Origin: Nageia nagi
Lineage: Eukaryota; Pinophyta
Reading direction: 5' to 3'
Length of the DNA stretch: 64,000 bases
Assembly: GCA_050084985.1 (NCBI GenBank)
Contig: JBITNC010000001.1
Coordinates: forward strand, 73,780,001 to 73,844,000
Part shown: positions 12,187 through 22,899 of the stretch, piece after piece
Layout: every line of letters begins with the position of its first letter
How positions within the stretch are numbered: the stretch's first letter is position 1
Notes under the pieces: generated by a model
What the model was told of the DNA's origin: nothing
The model's input: the letters and a program-made list of their open reading frames with translations, nothing else
Database searches by the model: none
Made by a program: the position numbers and the translations under genes

Positions 12187-13403
12187 CTACCAAATGATAC
12201 CTCTGGAGGGCCTAGAGCTCCCATTGGTGCTAGCCTCACAAGCATATTCAAGGGAAATCATATTGACATGTTGTTCTTCCCTTGTATCTTTGATCTTTAC
12301 CGGACACACATAGAATCCATCTTCTATGAGTTTCTGTATTCTATCCCTAAGGTTTCCACACCCATTAGTAGCATGGCCCTTAGTTTGATGATACTCACAA
12401 TACCTATCTTCCTTATACCAAGTGGTCTTTTCTATTATAGGATCTTCTTCATGCTTAGGTAAGGGTTGTAATAACCCTTTTGCCACAAGGTATTTTAGGA
12501 TATGTCTTGGAGGTATGGGAAATCTCACAAACTTCTTCTCCTTCATCTCACTTGTCTTCTCAGCCACATGGATAGTTTTCTCTTTCTTTGGTGATTGCAA
12601 TCTCTTATCCTTTGCTTTTGTCTTATCGCTACTACCATACTTTACAAGCCCTAGCTTCACAAGGACTTTTTCTTTCTCTAATAATTTATACGTCATATCC
12701 GAAAATGTAAGATGTGTATAATCGATAACATATGATTGTAAGGGAAATATAATAGCTTCTTTAAAAATGTTATTTACCTCTTTTTTCGTTAATCTGGTCT
12801 TCACTTGCTGCCATGTCTTCTTAAACCTTACAACAAATTTGTCTAGTTGCTCATCATTGTCTTGCTTGATAGCACATAAATTTGATAGCATAATCTCCTT
12901 CTTGATGTTATGCTTATATTGCTCTAGGAACAAACTACTGAATTCCTCAAATGATGTGATGGACCCTTCAGGTAAGGCATAAAACCATTCTCGAGCCTCT
13001 CCCTCCAAGCTCTGGGGAAAGAATTTAGCTTGTAATCTTTGGTCTGTACCAATTTTGAGTTCGCACTCATCCTTGAATCCTTGTATATGTCTTCTCGGAT
13101 CTCCTTCACCATTGAACTTACTAAATTTTGGCTCTTTGTAGTCGGATGGTGGCATGTGCCTACAAATCTCATCACATAAGGGAATACCAAATTTGAAAGA
13201 ATCATTAGGCAGAGCTGATCTCCTTGCCAATATGTCTATCTACCTTTGCATACCTTCCATAGTAGCCTAAAAATTACTATTGTCACCCTCAGCGCTATTT
13301 TGCATTCCTCTGATCCCTCTGGATCATCATGTCTGATTTCTACCAATAATTCATCCAAATCTCTTTTTGAAAGACTATGCAAGAATAACTTAAGCTAATC
13401 CAT
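12187..13403 (-). pseudogene. gag: Retrotransposon gag (capsid-nucleocapsid), lightly broken
   Basis: Structural protein that would form virus-like particles and package element RNA. The best open stretch covers 12187-13230. It shows the Retrotrans_gag signature (FNGEGDPRRHIQGF near its residue 40, EGEAREWFYALP further on, then FLEQYKH) and ends with a plant-gypsy zinc knuckle, CEYHQTKGHATNGC. I place the true start at the ATG at 13403-13401, because the frame MD-stop-LKLF...DLDELLVEI runs into the open part. That N-terminal piece has three in-frame TAGs (13395-13397, 13267-13269, 13240-13242) and one frameshift between about 13290 and 13320. It ends at a TAG at 12187-12189. No protease or polymerase follows. 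Confidence 0.88.
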
Positions 13404-13476
13404 AACTAAAACACTCACAAAATAGATATTAGTTCTAACTAAGACCCTTAGGGTTTTAGTACAATGATGTGCACTT

Positions 13477-13492
13477 CACGTCAGGCTCACCA
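13477..13492 (-). other. Primer-binding site of the gag-only element
   Basis: Read on the minus strand, TGGTGAGCCTGACGTG begins two bases after the 5' LTR. It starts with the TGG needed to pair with a tRNA CCA end. I cannot name the tRNA with confidence. Confidence 0.6.
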
Positions 13493-13494
13493 AA

Positions 13495-14339
13495 TGTTTA
13501 CAAATAAAATTGAGCATGCAAATAAGTAAATAGGCAAATATCTACAAACTCAATATTATTTGTATTTAAGCTATGGATAGCAATTTATTCTAGATAGCAA
13601 TAAACAAAATAACCAATTCAGAAATGTAATTGTACCAACCAAGTCTGTAGTTTGTGTACTTACCTCACAGAACGTACCTAACAATGAAAGATGAAGATAT
13701 TGGCGATGTACTGATAATGAGCTACCTTTCCAACAATGTAGTGACCTGTGAAGATGCAAAAAGAGGATCGTGGGCAGTTCGTTTCAGTGATATAAGAGCA
13801 CCAGCGATGTTCTTTGGTTCATAAAGGAGCATCGATGGCCTTAGTTTGATGATTCTTAACTTCTCGATCAAGTCTAGGACTTCAATACGGATGTCTTAGA
13901 TAGTAGTGTGATATCAGAATAGATCATGGATGTCAAGATAGCTCGTGAAAGGAAGCACACAAACCACAACCTTGTAGGCGGTACCAAGAGATACCTTAAG
14001 GGGTTGCCACTTACAAGACCATACGCGGGATCATGTGTATCCTTGATATGTGGACTTACTATTAGATCCCTTATTTATATAGATAATAGATAATACAACC
14101 CATGGGTCGGTATGCATCTACATAAATAAGGCTAATTCACAATATTCAAGATAAACACACCAATAAACAAGATAATTCATGCAATATTCAAGATAATCCA
14201 TGCAATAATCGTTATAAAATTCATATTCAAGACAAACATTGATATTATCACTTTAATACATTCAAGACATATATTTAGGCCAAGCATATTTCATTAATTT
14301 ATTGATTTAAAAACATAAATTCATTTTTATGTGTTAACA
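13495..14339 (-). repeat. 5' LTR of the gag-only element
   Basis: An 845-bp partner of 6711-7555, ending GTGTTAACA and followed by the TSD TATTC. On the minus strand a TATATAAATAAGG box lies around 14068-14082, in the same place as in the other LTR. Confidence 0.95.
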
Positions 14340-14344
14340 TATTC
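14340..14344. repeat. Target-site duplication, right copy
   Basis: TATTC, identical to 6706-6710. Confidence 0.85.
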
Positions 14345-16306
14345 TCACCAGTTACCTATTTGCTAGCCAAAGCTATTGTTTAGAGCCTATTTTATTTCCT
14401 TGATTTTATTCTACTACATTATTTTTCATGCCATGAATTAATACTCTATACTCATTCATTTTTAGTATATATCCAATAAATGTGTGGTCATTGAGGCACA
14501 TGTCTAGATACCACATCCAATATTTATTTAGCTTATTGTAGGATTTTATCCATAGAGCTATTGTTACTTAAGCTAGGCATTTTACTATCCAAATTTCTAT
14601 TACATTATTTGAATGGAATTTTACTCTTAAAATTTATATATTTGTTCTTTTTCAATGAGATAGACTCAATGAACATACAATTACTATACAATGGAATCTC
14701 CTTTGTCTACATATCTATTTATATTGAATGAATAACATTACCTATTATAGCCTTACATTATTTGAAAATTGCACTAGTGTATTCCTATTAAATATTGAGC
14801 ATTTGTTATTATATTATTTAAAAGATATATGTTTAATGTTTATTCAATATTATTACTTCATTTGTATGACTAGGTTACCCATTGTGTAAGACTCTAACCT
14901 CAACACTTGATATTAAAGCTCACTATAACACCCAACTTACTGTAAGAAGTGAGCAAAATGTTTTTTGACTAAGCTAAATAACTATATTTTATACTATCCT
15001 CAATGTATTAGAAACCAATTGAAAGTATCTTGTGATAAAATATATCATAAATATATTGTTGTAGATAACACTTTCAAGTTAACCTCTCATGTGTCTAGAA
15101 TAATTCTAAGTTGTCATACCACCTTATTGATTAACCTAACTCATAAATCAACTTATTGTGGCTTGTTGTTTATGTTCCTTAAGATGTTCTTATACCTAAC
15201 ATGTATCATAATATATTATCTCAAATATAGGGATTTCATGATTATATTTATGCTTGAATTAGTATTCATATCACCTTCCTATCAAAATGACTTGGAGTTT
15301 TAGGGTCCATTCATATCCATTTGGAGAACTCTCACTTATCTTAACCTAACTCATCAACATAATCTTGCTCCTATAGAAATTTTTCAACCTATTCCAAGAG
15401 GGTTCAACTTAGATTAGAATAAAACACTAAGGTGCAAACCCCAAGTGATTATCAAATAAGTTACCCATTAGAGATAACAACTATCTCCTAAATTTTATAG
15501 ATTACCTCTTCTCCATCCCTAATTAATTGTGCAATTCATAAACATATAAACAGTTGGATATTTACTACTTAGTTGACCATTCTCTAATTCATTTCATCAA
15601 ACCATAAATTATATTTTTGATAAAATAAAATATTTATACTAACTTTACAAGGATAATAATAATGTAAGGTAAATGAAAACCATGGCATCTTATGTTGCAT
15701 TACATCATTAATCTTAAATCATAAGGTACAATATTTCTTCATTATAGTAAGGCAATACATATTTTCATCATACATTTAAATACAACTTGAAATAATCAAT
15801 CTTTAGATCTTGCATCCTTAGCTCCATATGAGTCACCTCATAGGTTCGCAACGGTAGCTCATGGTAGGAGGGTATCAATTGTAACCTTCTCATTATTTCC
15901 CTAAATATAATTTACATGATTCTAGAAAAGATGATTACACATAAACATTCTTACTTTTCTAGAAATCCACAAAATATCATCCACTTAAATCCTTTAACTT
16001 GTATGGTAATAATTTACACATTAAAAATAGTATTCAACAAAAGATTTAATCATTGAGCACATACTATTATAACCTCTAAAATTTAAAATTTTATTTTATA
16101 TTTAATAAGTTATTTCATTACAAGTTAACATTTTTCTAAAATTTAAAATCTCATTTCTAAATTCAAGAAAAATAAATAACTATTTTTGTTGTAAAATAAT
16201 TAAACATTTATATTATTCTCATTAAAACACTCATTTTAGTAAAGAATAAACATAAATGAGTGAAAATATGAATAATTAACATGCCACCTTAAATAATCAT
16301 AAGCCA

Positions 16307-16307
<1 letters not shown>
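14345..16307. other. Unassigned AT-rich DNA
   Basis: No protein or RNA gene is recognised. The 112-codon plus-strand frame at 14965-15303 is low-complexity, rich in Leu, Ile, Tyr and Ser, and resembles no family I know. Parts may be old LTR sequence, but no boundaries can be set. Confidence 0.55.

Positions 16308-16339
<32 letters not shown>
16308..16339. repeat. (ATT)n microsatellite
   Basis: About ten perfect ATT units. Confidence 0.97.
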
Positions 16340-16682
16340 CTCTAATGTTAACTTAGCCCTTTTTAAATTAAGTCATCTCTTTTAATTACAAAATAACTAA
16401 CCACCATTACTAACACCAAAGAAATAATAATGCATCAATAGTTTCCAAATTAAATATCCTTTTAAATTTAATTCTAGAAACCATTTTATTTAAAAACTAG
16501 TTTTAAATTTAAAATAAATATTTAAATTTAAAACTAATTATTAACTTTCTATTTAACTTTGAAAACTTGCTTTTATTATTATTTTAACATCAATAGTTTC
16601 CCAAAAAATATATATCCACTCAATTTTAATATTAGAAACTATCCTAATAAAAAAAATCAATTTTAAATTTAAACTACTCCTT

Positions 16683-16698
16683 AAATATAAAACTAAAT
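16683..16698. repeat. SINE target-site duplication, left copy
   Basis: AAATATAAAACTAAAT, repeated without mismatch at 16848-16863. Confidence 0.85.
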
Positions 16699-16847
16699 CC
16701 AACATGTGTAGGGGAGTTGGAGAGAAGGGAGCTAAAAAATCTCAAGTGGATAATGAGAGGTCCCAAGTTCAAATCTCCACCCCCACATGTGAATATGTAG
16801 TATATGGTGGATTTCAATCCAATGCACAAACTTGTAACTCATTAAAA
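16699..16847 (+). mobile_element. tRNA-derived SINE, 149 bp
   Basis: A short insertion flanked by a perfect 16-bp TSD. Its middle carries a pol III box B-like AAGTTCAAATCTCC (about 16773-16786), preceded by a box A-like CTCAAGTGGATAATGAG. The head CATGTGTAGGGG can pair with CCCCCACATG further on, like an acceptor stem. It ends in a short A-rich tail (CATTAAAA). This is the build of a plant tRNA-type SINE, mobilised by a LINE enzyme. Family unknown to me. Confidence 0.82.
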
Positions 16848-16863
16848 AAATATAAAACTAAAT
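16848..16863. repeat. SINE target-site duplication, right copy
   Basis: AAATATAAAACTAAAT, identical to 16683-16698. Confidence 0.85.
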
Positions 16864-17901
16864 AATAACTTCTTAACTTAAATATGAAACTTTCTAAAAA
16901 TAAAATATTTTAAAATGGTCACCAAACTCTTAGCTAAATTAAAACCAAATCATCTATCAATTTTCCATTCATAAGGTAGAATAGTGGATAAGATTAATTT
17001 TTAGAAAGTATAGTGAAATCTTGTGAATCAACATGGTGGCCAAAAAGCCCTAGTATAGATCTAGAATAAGTAGGAACACAAGGTGACCAAGAAAGATAAG
17101 AGAGATGGAGGCATCAACGGAAATGAGAGGTTGAGGTATCCAATAAATTATAGAGGACTAACACATCCATGGTCAAGGGGAGGGAAGGTATTTCAATTGT
17201 ATAATGGATTCCAAGACCCCATGTACCCTATGCAAGAGTTCTAAGTACTCAACATATACAAAGGAAAGGTTGGGGCCTATATGGGATAGGAATCCATAAC
17301 AAGAAAAATCTACAAAATGGAGTTGCACCAAGGTTTGGAGGTGAATTATATTTATATATTTACATCTACAAATAAGGAGTCATGTTGGGGTTTCAATAAG
17401 CTAGAAGTTAGGAAGGAGGAGACAAGACCATAAAAAAAAACATCCTTTCTAGTGGCTACATTTAGAACTTACCCTTACCCATAAAGCTAACATATACATG
17501 GGCATGCCAAAGGGTTGTGCAAGATTTAGAGTAAAAAACTATAAGGGAAAATAAAACCAATGAATTCAAAGCCAACACACTACCCACTACAACTCCTAAC
17601 TCACCCATCATATTACATACCTTGAAGGTACTCATAGGTGGGGTGATGTCAGCATTCACAACCCTAAACACGTCCCACACAGAGTACATGGATAAGCTAA
17701 AATGTTATAGAGAAGGAGATTAGTAATTAAAAGTGTAAAATATATTATATTACTCACATATTAATCTAACAATGAACTATACAATTTAATGTACCCTTTA
17801 CCCTAGGTATCACTAGGAAGATGTATAGATATTAGCGATGGTTAATTATTTCCCAACCAACAAAGGATGTGAGCATAAAATATTTTAACATTAGAAAATA
17901 T
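16864..17901. other. Unassigned AT-rich DNA
   Basis: Nothing coding is recognised. The 75-codon minus-strand frame at 17462-17689 has no visible family signature. Confidence 0.55.
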
Positions 17902-18205
17902 GAGCTTTCATTTTCCATATATTTTTATTACATATAAGTATCATAAACAAAATAAATGCATAGCAAGCTTTCGTTATCTAAAAATATATTAGTTATACAA
18001 AAATATAAAGGAAAGAAATATTGCAATATCATGTATTCAATTTACTTAGGAAATCTCAACTTTCATTATCTATAGATTTTTCATTAACATAATAATCATT
18101 AATGAAAGAAAATCGATCATAGAACATTCAAGCTTTTATCATCCATAGATTTACCAATGATAAAAGCATCATAAATTAAAGAAATATTGTAAAATATAAG
18201 ATGGT
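17902..18205. repeat. Degenerate tandem repeat, about 65-95-bp units
   Basis: Four related units begin with AGCTTTCATTTTCCATA (near 17903), AGCTTTCGTTATCTA (near 17967), AACTTTCATTATCTATAG (near 18058) and AGCTTTTATCATCCATAG (near 18130), each followed by a similar run rich in CAT, ATA and GAAAG. Confidence 0.5.
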
Positions 18206-18855
18206 ATATTTCGTAAAAAATTATTTTAGAATATAAGCATTGAACATCATGTGCATGTGATAACTTTAAAAATAATGTGAATTCATAGTAGTATTCTTGG
18301 AAATAAAGAGATAAGGTGAGGAAAATCTCATATGTTATGCTTTAGGACATGTCCCTAAGTCTTTTTCTTTAAAAATATTATGCTTTCTTGAATTTTCCCC
18401 CATTGCTACCACTAAGTTACCCTTGGAACTTTGAAACCTTTTTCCAATATGCCTATAGAATCAAAATATTTGATCATGAAATGTGAGCTTTTCTTGGGGT
18501 TTACCTTGGGAATCATTGAAGATAATATTTCTTGGATAAATTTATTAGGAATTTTTTATTAATGTTGCCTCAAGTGCTAGCATTAATTGATATTTGTAAT
18601 TTTGGAATATTCATTTGATCTTCTTATATCCTTTAACTATCAAATATGAAGTCTTGAACTTTCTCTATGATTGAGCCTAAGAAATCTAAAATACACTATC
18701 TAATCTATGAACCTACTAGTGCTAGAATTACCAGTATTATTGATGCTAGTGGGTATTTATAATTGGATGTGAAGTTTTTCTTCATAATATTATGAGGATA
18801 TAGAGATACAAAAACTTTGGAAATCATGTAAGCATGTGAAAATAGAATACTTAGG
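18206..18855. other. Unassigned AT-rich DNA
   Basis: No coding sequence is recognised. A partial extra copy of the start of the next repeat unit (CATGTAAGCATGTGAAAATA) lies at about 18825-18845. Confidence 0.5.
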
Positions 18856-19303
18856 AATCATGTGAGCATGTGAAAATAAAATACTTAGGAATCATGTGGA
18901 TCTTTATGAATCAAATGAACATAGAAAATGTTTGAACTTGTGAACATTATTAACATATAAATAGAAAGGATATTTGCACTAGAAAATATTGCTACTCTTG
19001 AGAAAATATGAACTTTATGAACATTGAAAACTTAAGCATTTTTTACCTTATGAGCAAAAAGAATATTTTGAACTTTATGAATCATAAGAGCATGTGAAAA
19101 TATAAGACTTAGGAATCATGTAAATCTTTAAGAATATAATAAATGTAATAAACGTAGAAAACTTTTGAACTTGTGAATATTATGAATATATGAAGATAAA
19201 GGATCTTTACACTTTCAAAATATTATTACTCTTGAGAAATTATGAACTTTATGAATTGTTGAAATTTAATAATTTATGAACTTGCAAATATAAAGAACAT
19301 TTT
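18856..19303. repeat. Tandem duplication, 224-bp unit, two copies
   Basis: Copy 1 starts AATCATGTGAGCATGTGAAAA at 18856 and copy 2 starts AATCATAAGAGCATGTGAAAA at 19080. Both continue through GACTTAGGAATCATG/ATACTTAGGAATCATG, TTTGAACTTGTGAA, CTCTTGAGAAA and GAACTTTATGAA in the same order. Confidence 0.75.
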
Positions 19304-21069
19304 GAACTTTTGAAATCATAATAGTATATGAATATATGAAATCATATATGGAAATATATCATATAGAATGTATTTTTTTGCATATAAAGTACTAGAATAA
19401 TTACTATGATATAATGGAGTTAAGTGCTTCAAGATATGATCATATGCCCCTAGTATTAGTGATAGGAAATATTTGAATAGAACATTCTAAACTTACTGAA
19501 GTGACCAACTGAGCCACTCTAATTTTGAATTTCTTATATTTTCTTGATTTTCACCATTGGACCCCAACACTAATGCTATTTAGAGGACTAGAGCTAGGGA
19601 ATTAAGATCTTAGGATACTTATATTTTTTCCAACTAATTCTTTGATGTAAATAATCTTTTAAACAAAAAAATTAATATTGATTGACAAAACTAAATCTAA
19701 AGGCCAACTATGCTAAAAATCTAAGTCATATGGACACCCTTGTTTCCCTTATGTCAAGAACTCATGACCCTATTCCATAAGAACATTTTAAGTTTACTGT
19801 GAGTAAGTAAATATGAAAAGAAAACTTAGGAATAATCATGAATATAATAAAATTATGTATTTATACTTATTTTTATTAATATGGGTACTTTGGAACAAAA
19901 AAATGCACTTTTGGCTTTCTTGTAACTTCTTTACAACTTAGGGCAATTTTGCATATATCCTTGAAATAACTTAGAATTATATGAAAAAATAAGAAACAAT
20001 AATTAGAATATATGTATGTACTTGATATGATAGTTAGTTTCATATTTGGCAATCTTAATTTCTCTTTTCATGCTTTTAATCCTTTTGGTTCATGATCATC
20101 CAATTTTTTTCAAACTTGTGATTGCCATAAAATTGTCAACTTCCAAGAAGCATAAGTTTTAATAAATATATTAGATTAGTATAATTATTTTTATATTGGA
20201 AATAAAAATAATAAATTCAAGTTAAATAACATACATGATCACACTTTGAGCAAAAAAGACTAATATAAGAGTTGAAACAAACCTAATTTTTATATTTTTA
20301 TCACTTTTTGAAACCTAAAACTTGAAATGATCATATATTTTGAACCATTAGTTTTGAGATATTTCCAATCATACCATGAGATTTAATCATGAATATTAGT
20401 GCTAACGCTACTAGCAATATCAGCATTGAGCTACTTTGGCAAAATTAGGATAATTTTTATGTTAAAGGATTGCTATACTGATCTAATCCTTTTGAGATGG
20501 TTTTTTTTATTTATTAACTAATATACTAAATTTTTATACTAAGATAAATTTTGTTAGGCCTTTGAAAATGTTTTGATATCTTTTTACAAGTTTTTAGTAA
20601 CTTTAGACAAATTATGATAACTTTGGATAATTATGATACTTTTGTGGACAATTTTGGACCAACTTGAACAAATTTGGATAAACTTAAATAGACTTAACTA
20701 AAAAGAAAAGAAAAATATGATGGTAGTGTTGGATAAAGAGTTAAAATAGTTTCTCTAAGAAAGCTGCTTGAGTGGTGTAGCCAAGATAAAACCTGAATAA
20801 CTATATCAATTTACCCCTTATATTATCCAATCATTAATCTAACTAATCCTTTCTTTCTAATACTCAAGAATCTAATGTTTTGATGTCCATACCTTGATAC
20901 AGAAGTAGTCTCTTGATTTTAGCTCTCACTTATTTGATATGAACACTGCTAACAACATGTAAATAGTTAGAGTGTTGTTAACAACATCAATTATGCTTCA
21001 TTTTCTTTCCTTCTTTTGATATAGATACCTCAAAAAAGTGTTATATATACCCTACATAAAAAATATTTT
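19304..21069. other. Unassigned AT-rich DNA
   Basis: No gene, LTR boundary or RNA is recognised. The 20560-20700 part is rich in repeated TTTGGACAA/TTAGACAAATT phrases, which reads as simple-sequence drift. Confidence 0.5.
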
Positions 21070-21447
21070 GGATACACAATGAGTTACATCATCCATTGAT
21101 GATGAGTTAATGTTAGCAATCTACTTATGGTTGCATCTTTAATTTATCTTTTAAGTGAGTGAACTCTTACTAGATATAACCATGGCTATTAGCGGTCATA
21201 CATTTTGTGTCTATGAAATTGAGACATTATGCTTTTTATGGATCAAATAAGAACCATATGGATACACAACAAGTTGCATCTTTCATTGAGGATGAATCGA
21301 TATCAATATCTTGCTCATGGTTGCATCACTAGTTTAATTTTTAAATGAGTGAACTCTCACTAGCTACATCAATGGCCAATGATGACCTAGTATTTTTATG
21401 CCCATGATTCATAGACATTATGCTATATTTTTCATATATAGAAATAT
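21070..21447. repeat. Tandem duplication, 190-bp unit, two copies
   Basis: GGATACACAATGAGTTACATC at 21070 is repeated as GGATACACAACAAGTTGCATC at 21260. Both copies then run through TGGTTGCATC, GAGTGAACTCT and AGACATTATGCT. Confidence 0.78.
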
Positions 21448-21689
21448 ATATATATATATTACACAAATAATAATGTACATATAGTAATGTACATTGTTAA
21501 CAGTTTTGTAATAGTCAAATAAATTATAGAAATAAAAATAAAATATAAAGTATTTGTACCTTGTGTAAGATATTCATTATTTTTGCAAGCTATGAAGTTG
21601 TTGTCTTACATAAATAAGTGTTTAATATGCATGGTATTGAAGGTTTTTAGTTATTCTCTATCATCCATGGATGATAACGTGTAAGCTCT

Positions 21690-22500
21690 TGATCTTGTTT
21701 CTTCAATGACAACAAATGGTTCTAACCAATTTGGTCCAAATATTCCTTTCACTTCATCATTTGCAACTATTTTATTGATGTTATCTTTCAAGACTAAGTC
21801 TCATATTCTAAACTCCTTTGGTTTGATTTTCTTTCCAAATGCCCTCTTTAGCTTTGCATGATATGCCTTTTGATGCTCAATTCCCCTTATTCTCTTTTCT
21901 TCAAATGCTTCCAACTGTTGTAGCCTTGCCTTTTTTGCTTCTTCATTTGATATGTCTCCTTGTAGTGATATTCTTAGGAATGATATCTCCAACTCTAATG
22001 GTACAACAACCTCATCTCCATAAACTAATGAAAATGATGTTTCCCTAGTTGTTGTTCTAATACTTATTCTATATGCAAAAAGTGCATAAGGTACTGGTCC
22101 ATACCAATCTACTTGTATCTATCCCATATTTTTGCCAAAATGCTTTTTATAATTTTATTTGATGCTTTTGATTGACCATTCCCCTGAGGATAATATACTA
22201 AAGAAAATGTTTAAGTAATATGAAACTTTTTGCAAAAGGATTTCATGTTCTTACCTTTAAAATTTGGCCCATTATCCATGACCAATCTTTATGGTACTTC
22301 AAACCTTTATGATGATGTTTTCAATTATAAAAGAAATGATCTTATCATATGTTACTAATTTCATTGGAATATATTCAACCCACTTTGTAGTAAAGTTTGT
22401 AGCTATGGTGTTAAATTTGTGACCTTCCCTTGAATGTGGATTGATAAGCCCAATGAATTCTATGTGCCAAGTTACAAATGACCATGGTTAAACTATTGTA
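21690..22500 (-). pseudogene. Gypsy integrase remnant
   Basis: Read on the minus strand, the core shows a TTKWVE motif, a D-N-G-P-N-F-K block and the NGQSKASNKIIKSIL helix that follows the catalytic glutamate region, in mixed frames. It is followed by an open 63-codon stretch (21992-21801) with the conserved ISNEEAKKARLQQLEAFEEK and KKIKPKEF linker to the C-terminal domain. At least four frameshifts or stops interrupt it. Confidence 0.78.
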
Positions 22501-22559
22501 TGCTCTAATTCAGATTGTGTATTCTTCTAAAGGATGTATCTTTACACCTCTCTATTTAA

Positions 22560-22700
22560 GTTGTATAAAACTTTTATGAGAAAACAAATTAATATCTAAG
22601 CCACTATCTATCAATACTTTTTTTACTTCCCATACTTCTATTATAGGTGTGATATACAAGGCTAAACATTTAGCAAGGATTTATTTACTAAGTTTTTAAG
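22560..22700 (-). pseudogene. Gypsy aspartic protease trace
   Basis: A minus-strand frame reads VKKVLIDSGLDINLFS, resembling the catalytic D-[ST]-G-A region of retroelement proteases. It is short, and the flap is not visible. Confidence 0.45.
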
Positions 22701-22899
22701 ACCTATAAAATGGAATTACATCACATTCCTTAGTAGGCATGGGTTTTTTCAAAAACATAGTATCAATCATATTGGTGGGAACTATTTATTTTTTTAACAA
22801 AGAATACAATATCTTTTGATGTGTTTTAGATCTATATATGAGATCATATAAGCTAATTTTAGTAGGAGTTATTTTCAATTGCTCAATCATGGTATAAGC

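Larger units (their letters stand above)
6711..14339 (-). mobile_element. Gag-only LTR retrotransposon carrying an antisense PMD gene
   Basis: This is a structurally complete 7629-bp element: two 845-bp LTRs with TG...CA ends, a 5-bp TSD, a primer-binding site beside the right LTR and a purine-rich tract beside the left LTR, so it reads on the minus strand. In element order it has 5' LTR, gag, an antisense PMD gene, two minisatellite blocks and 3' LTR. I see no protease, reverse transcriptase, RNase H or integrase, so it must have depended on another element's pol. The gag style (Retrotrans_gag fold, then a C-x2-H-x4-GH-x4-C knuckle) points to Ty3/gypsy. Extra antisense genes are known, from memory, in some plant Tat-lineage gypsy elements; I infer a related family here. 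Confidence 0.9.

Noticed and set aside
12268-12982. Plus-strand frames opposite gag
   Set aside because: They are shadows of the gag reading frame on the other strand.
14905-14935. TTGATATTAAAGCTCAC as a primer-binding site of another LTR element
   Set aside because: It resembles TGGTATCAGAGCTCA weakly, but no LTR pair or coding region flanks it.
14965-15303. 112-codon plus-strand frame as a host gene
   Set aside because: Low-complexity composition, no family motif, no neighbouring promoter or introns. Likely chance in AT-rich DNA.
20755-20800. GCTTGAGTGGTGTAGCC as a tRNA gene or SINE box A
   Set aside because: No box B, no cloverleaf and no TSD could be found around it.
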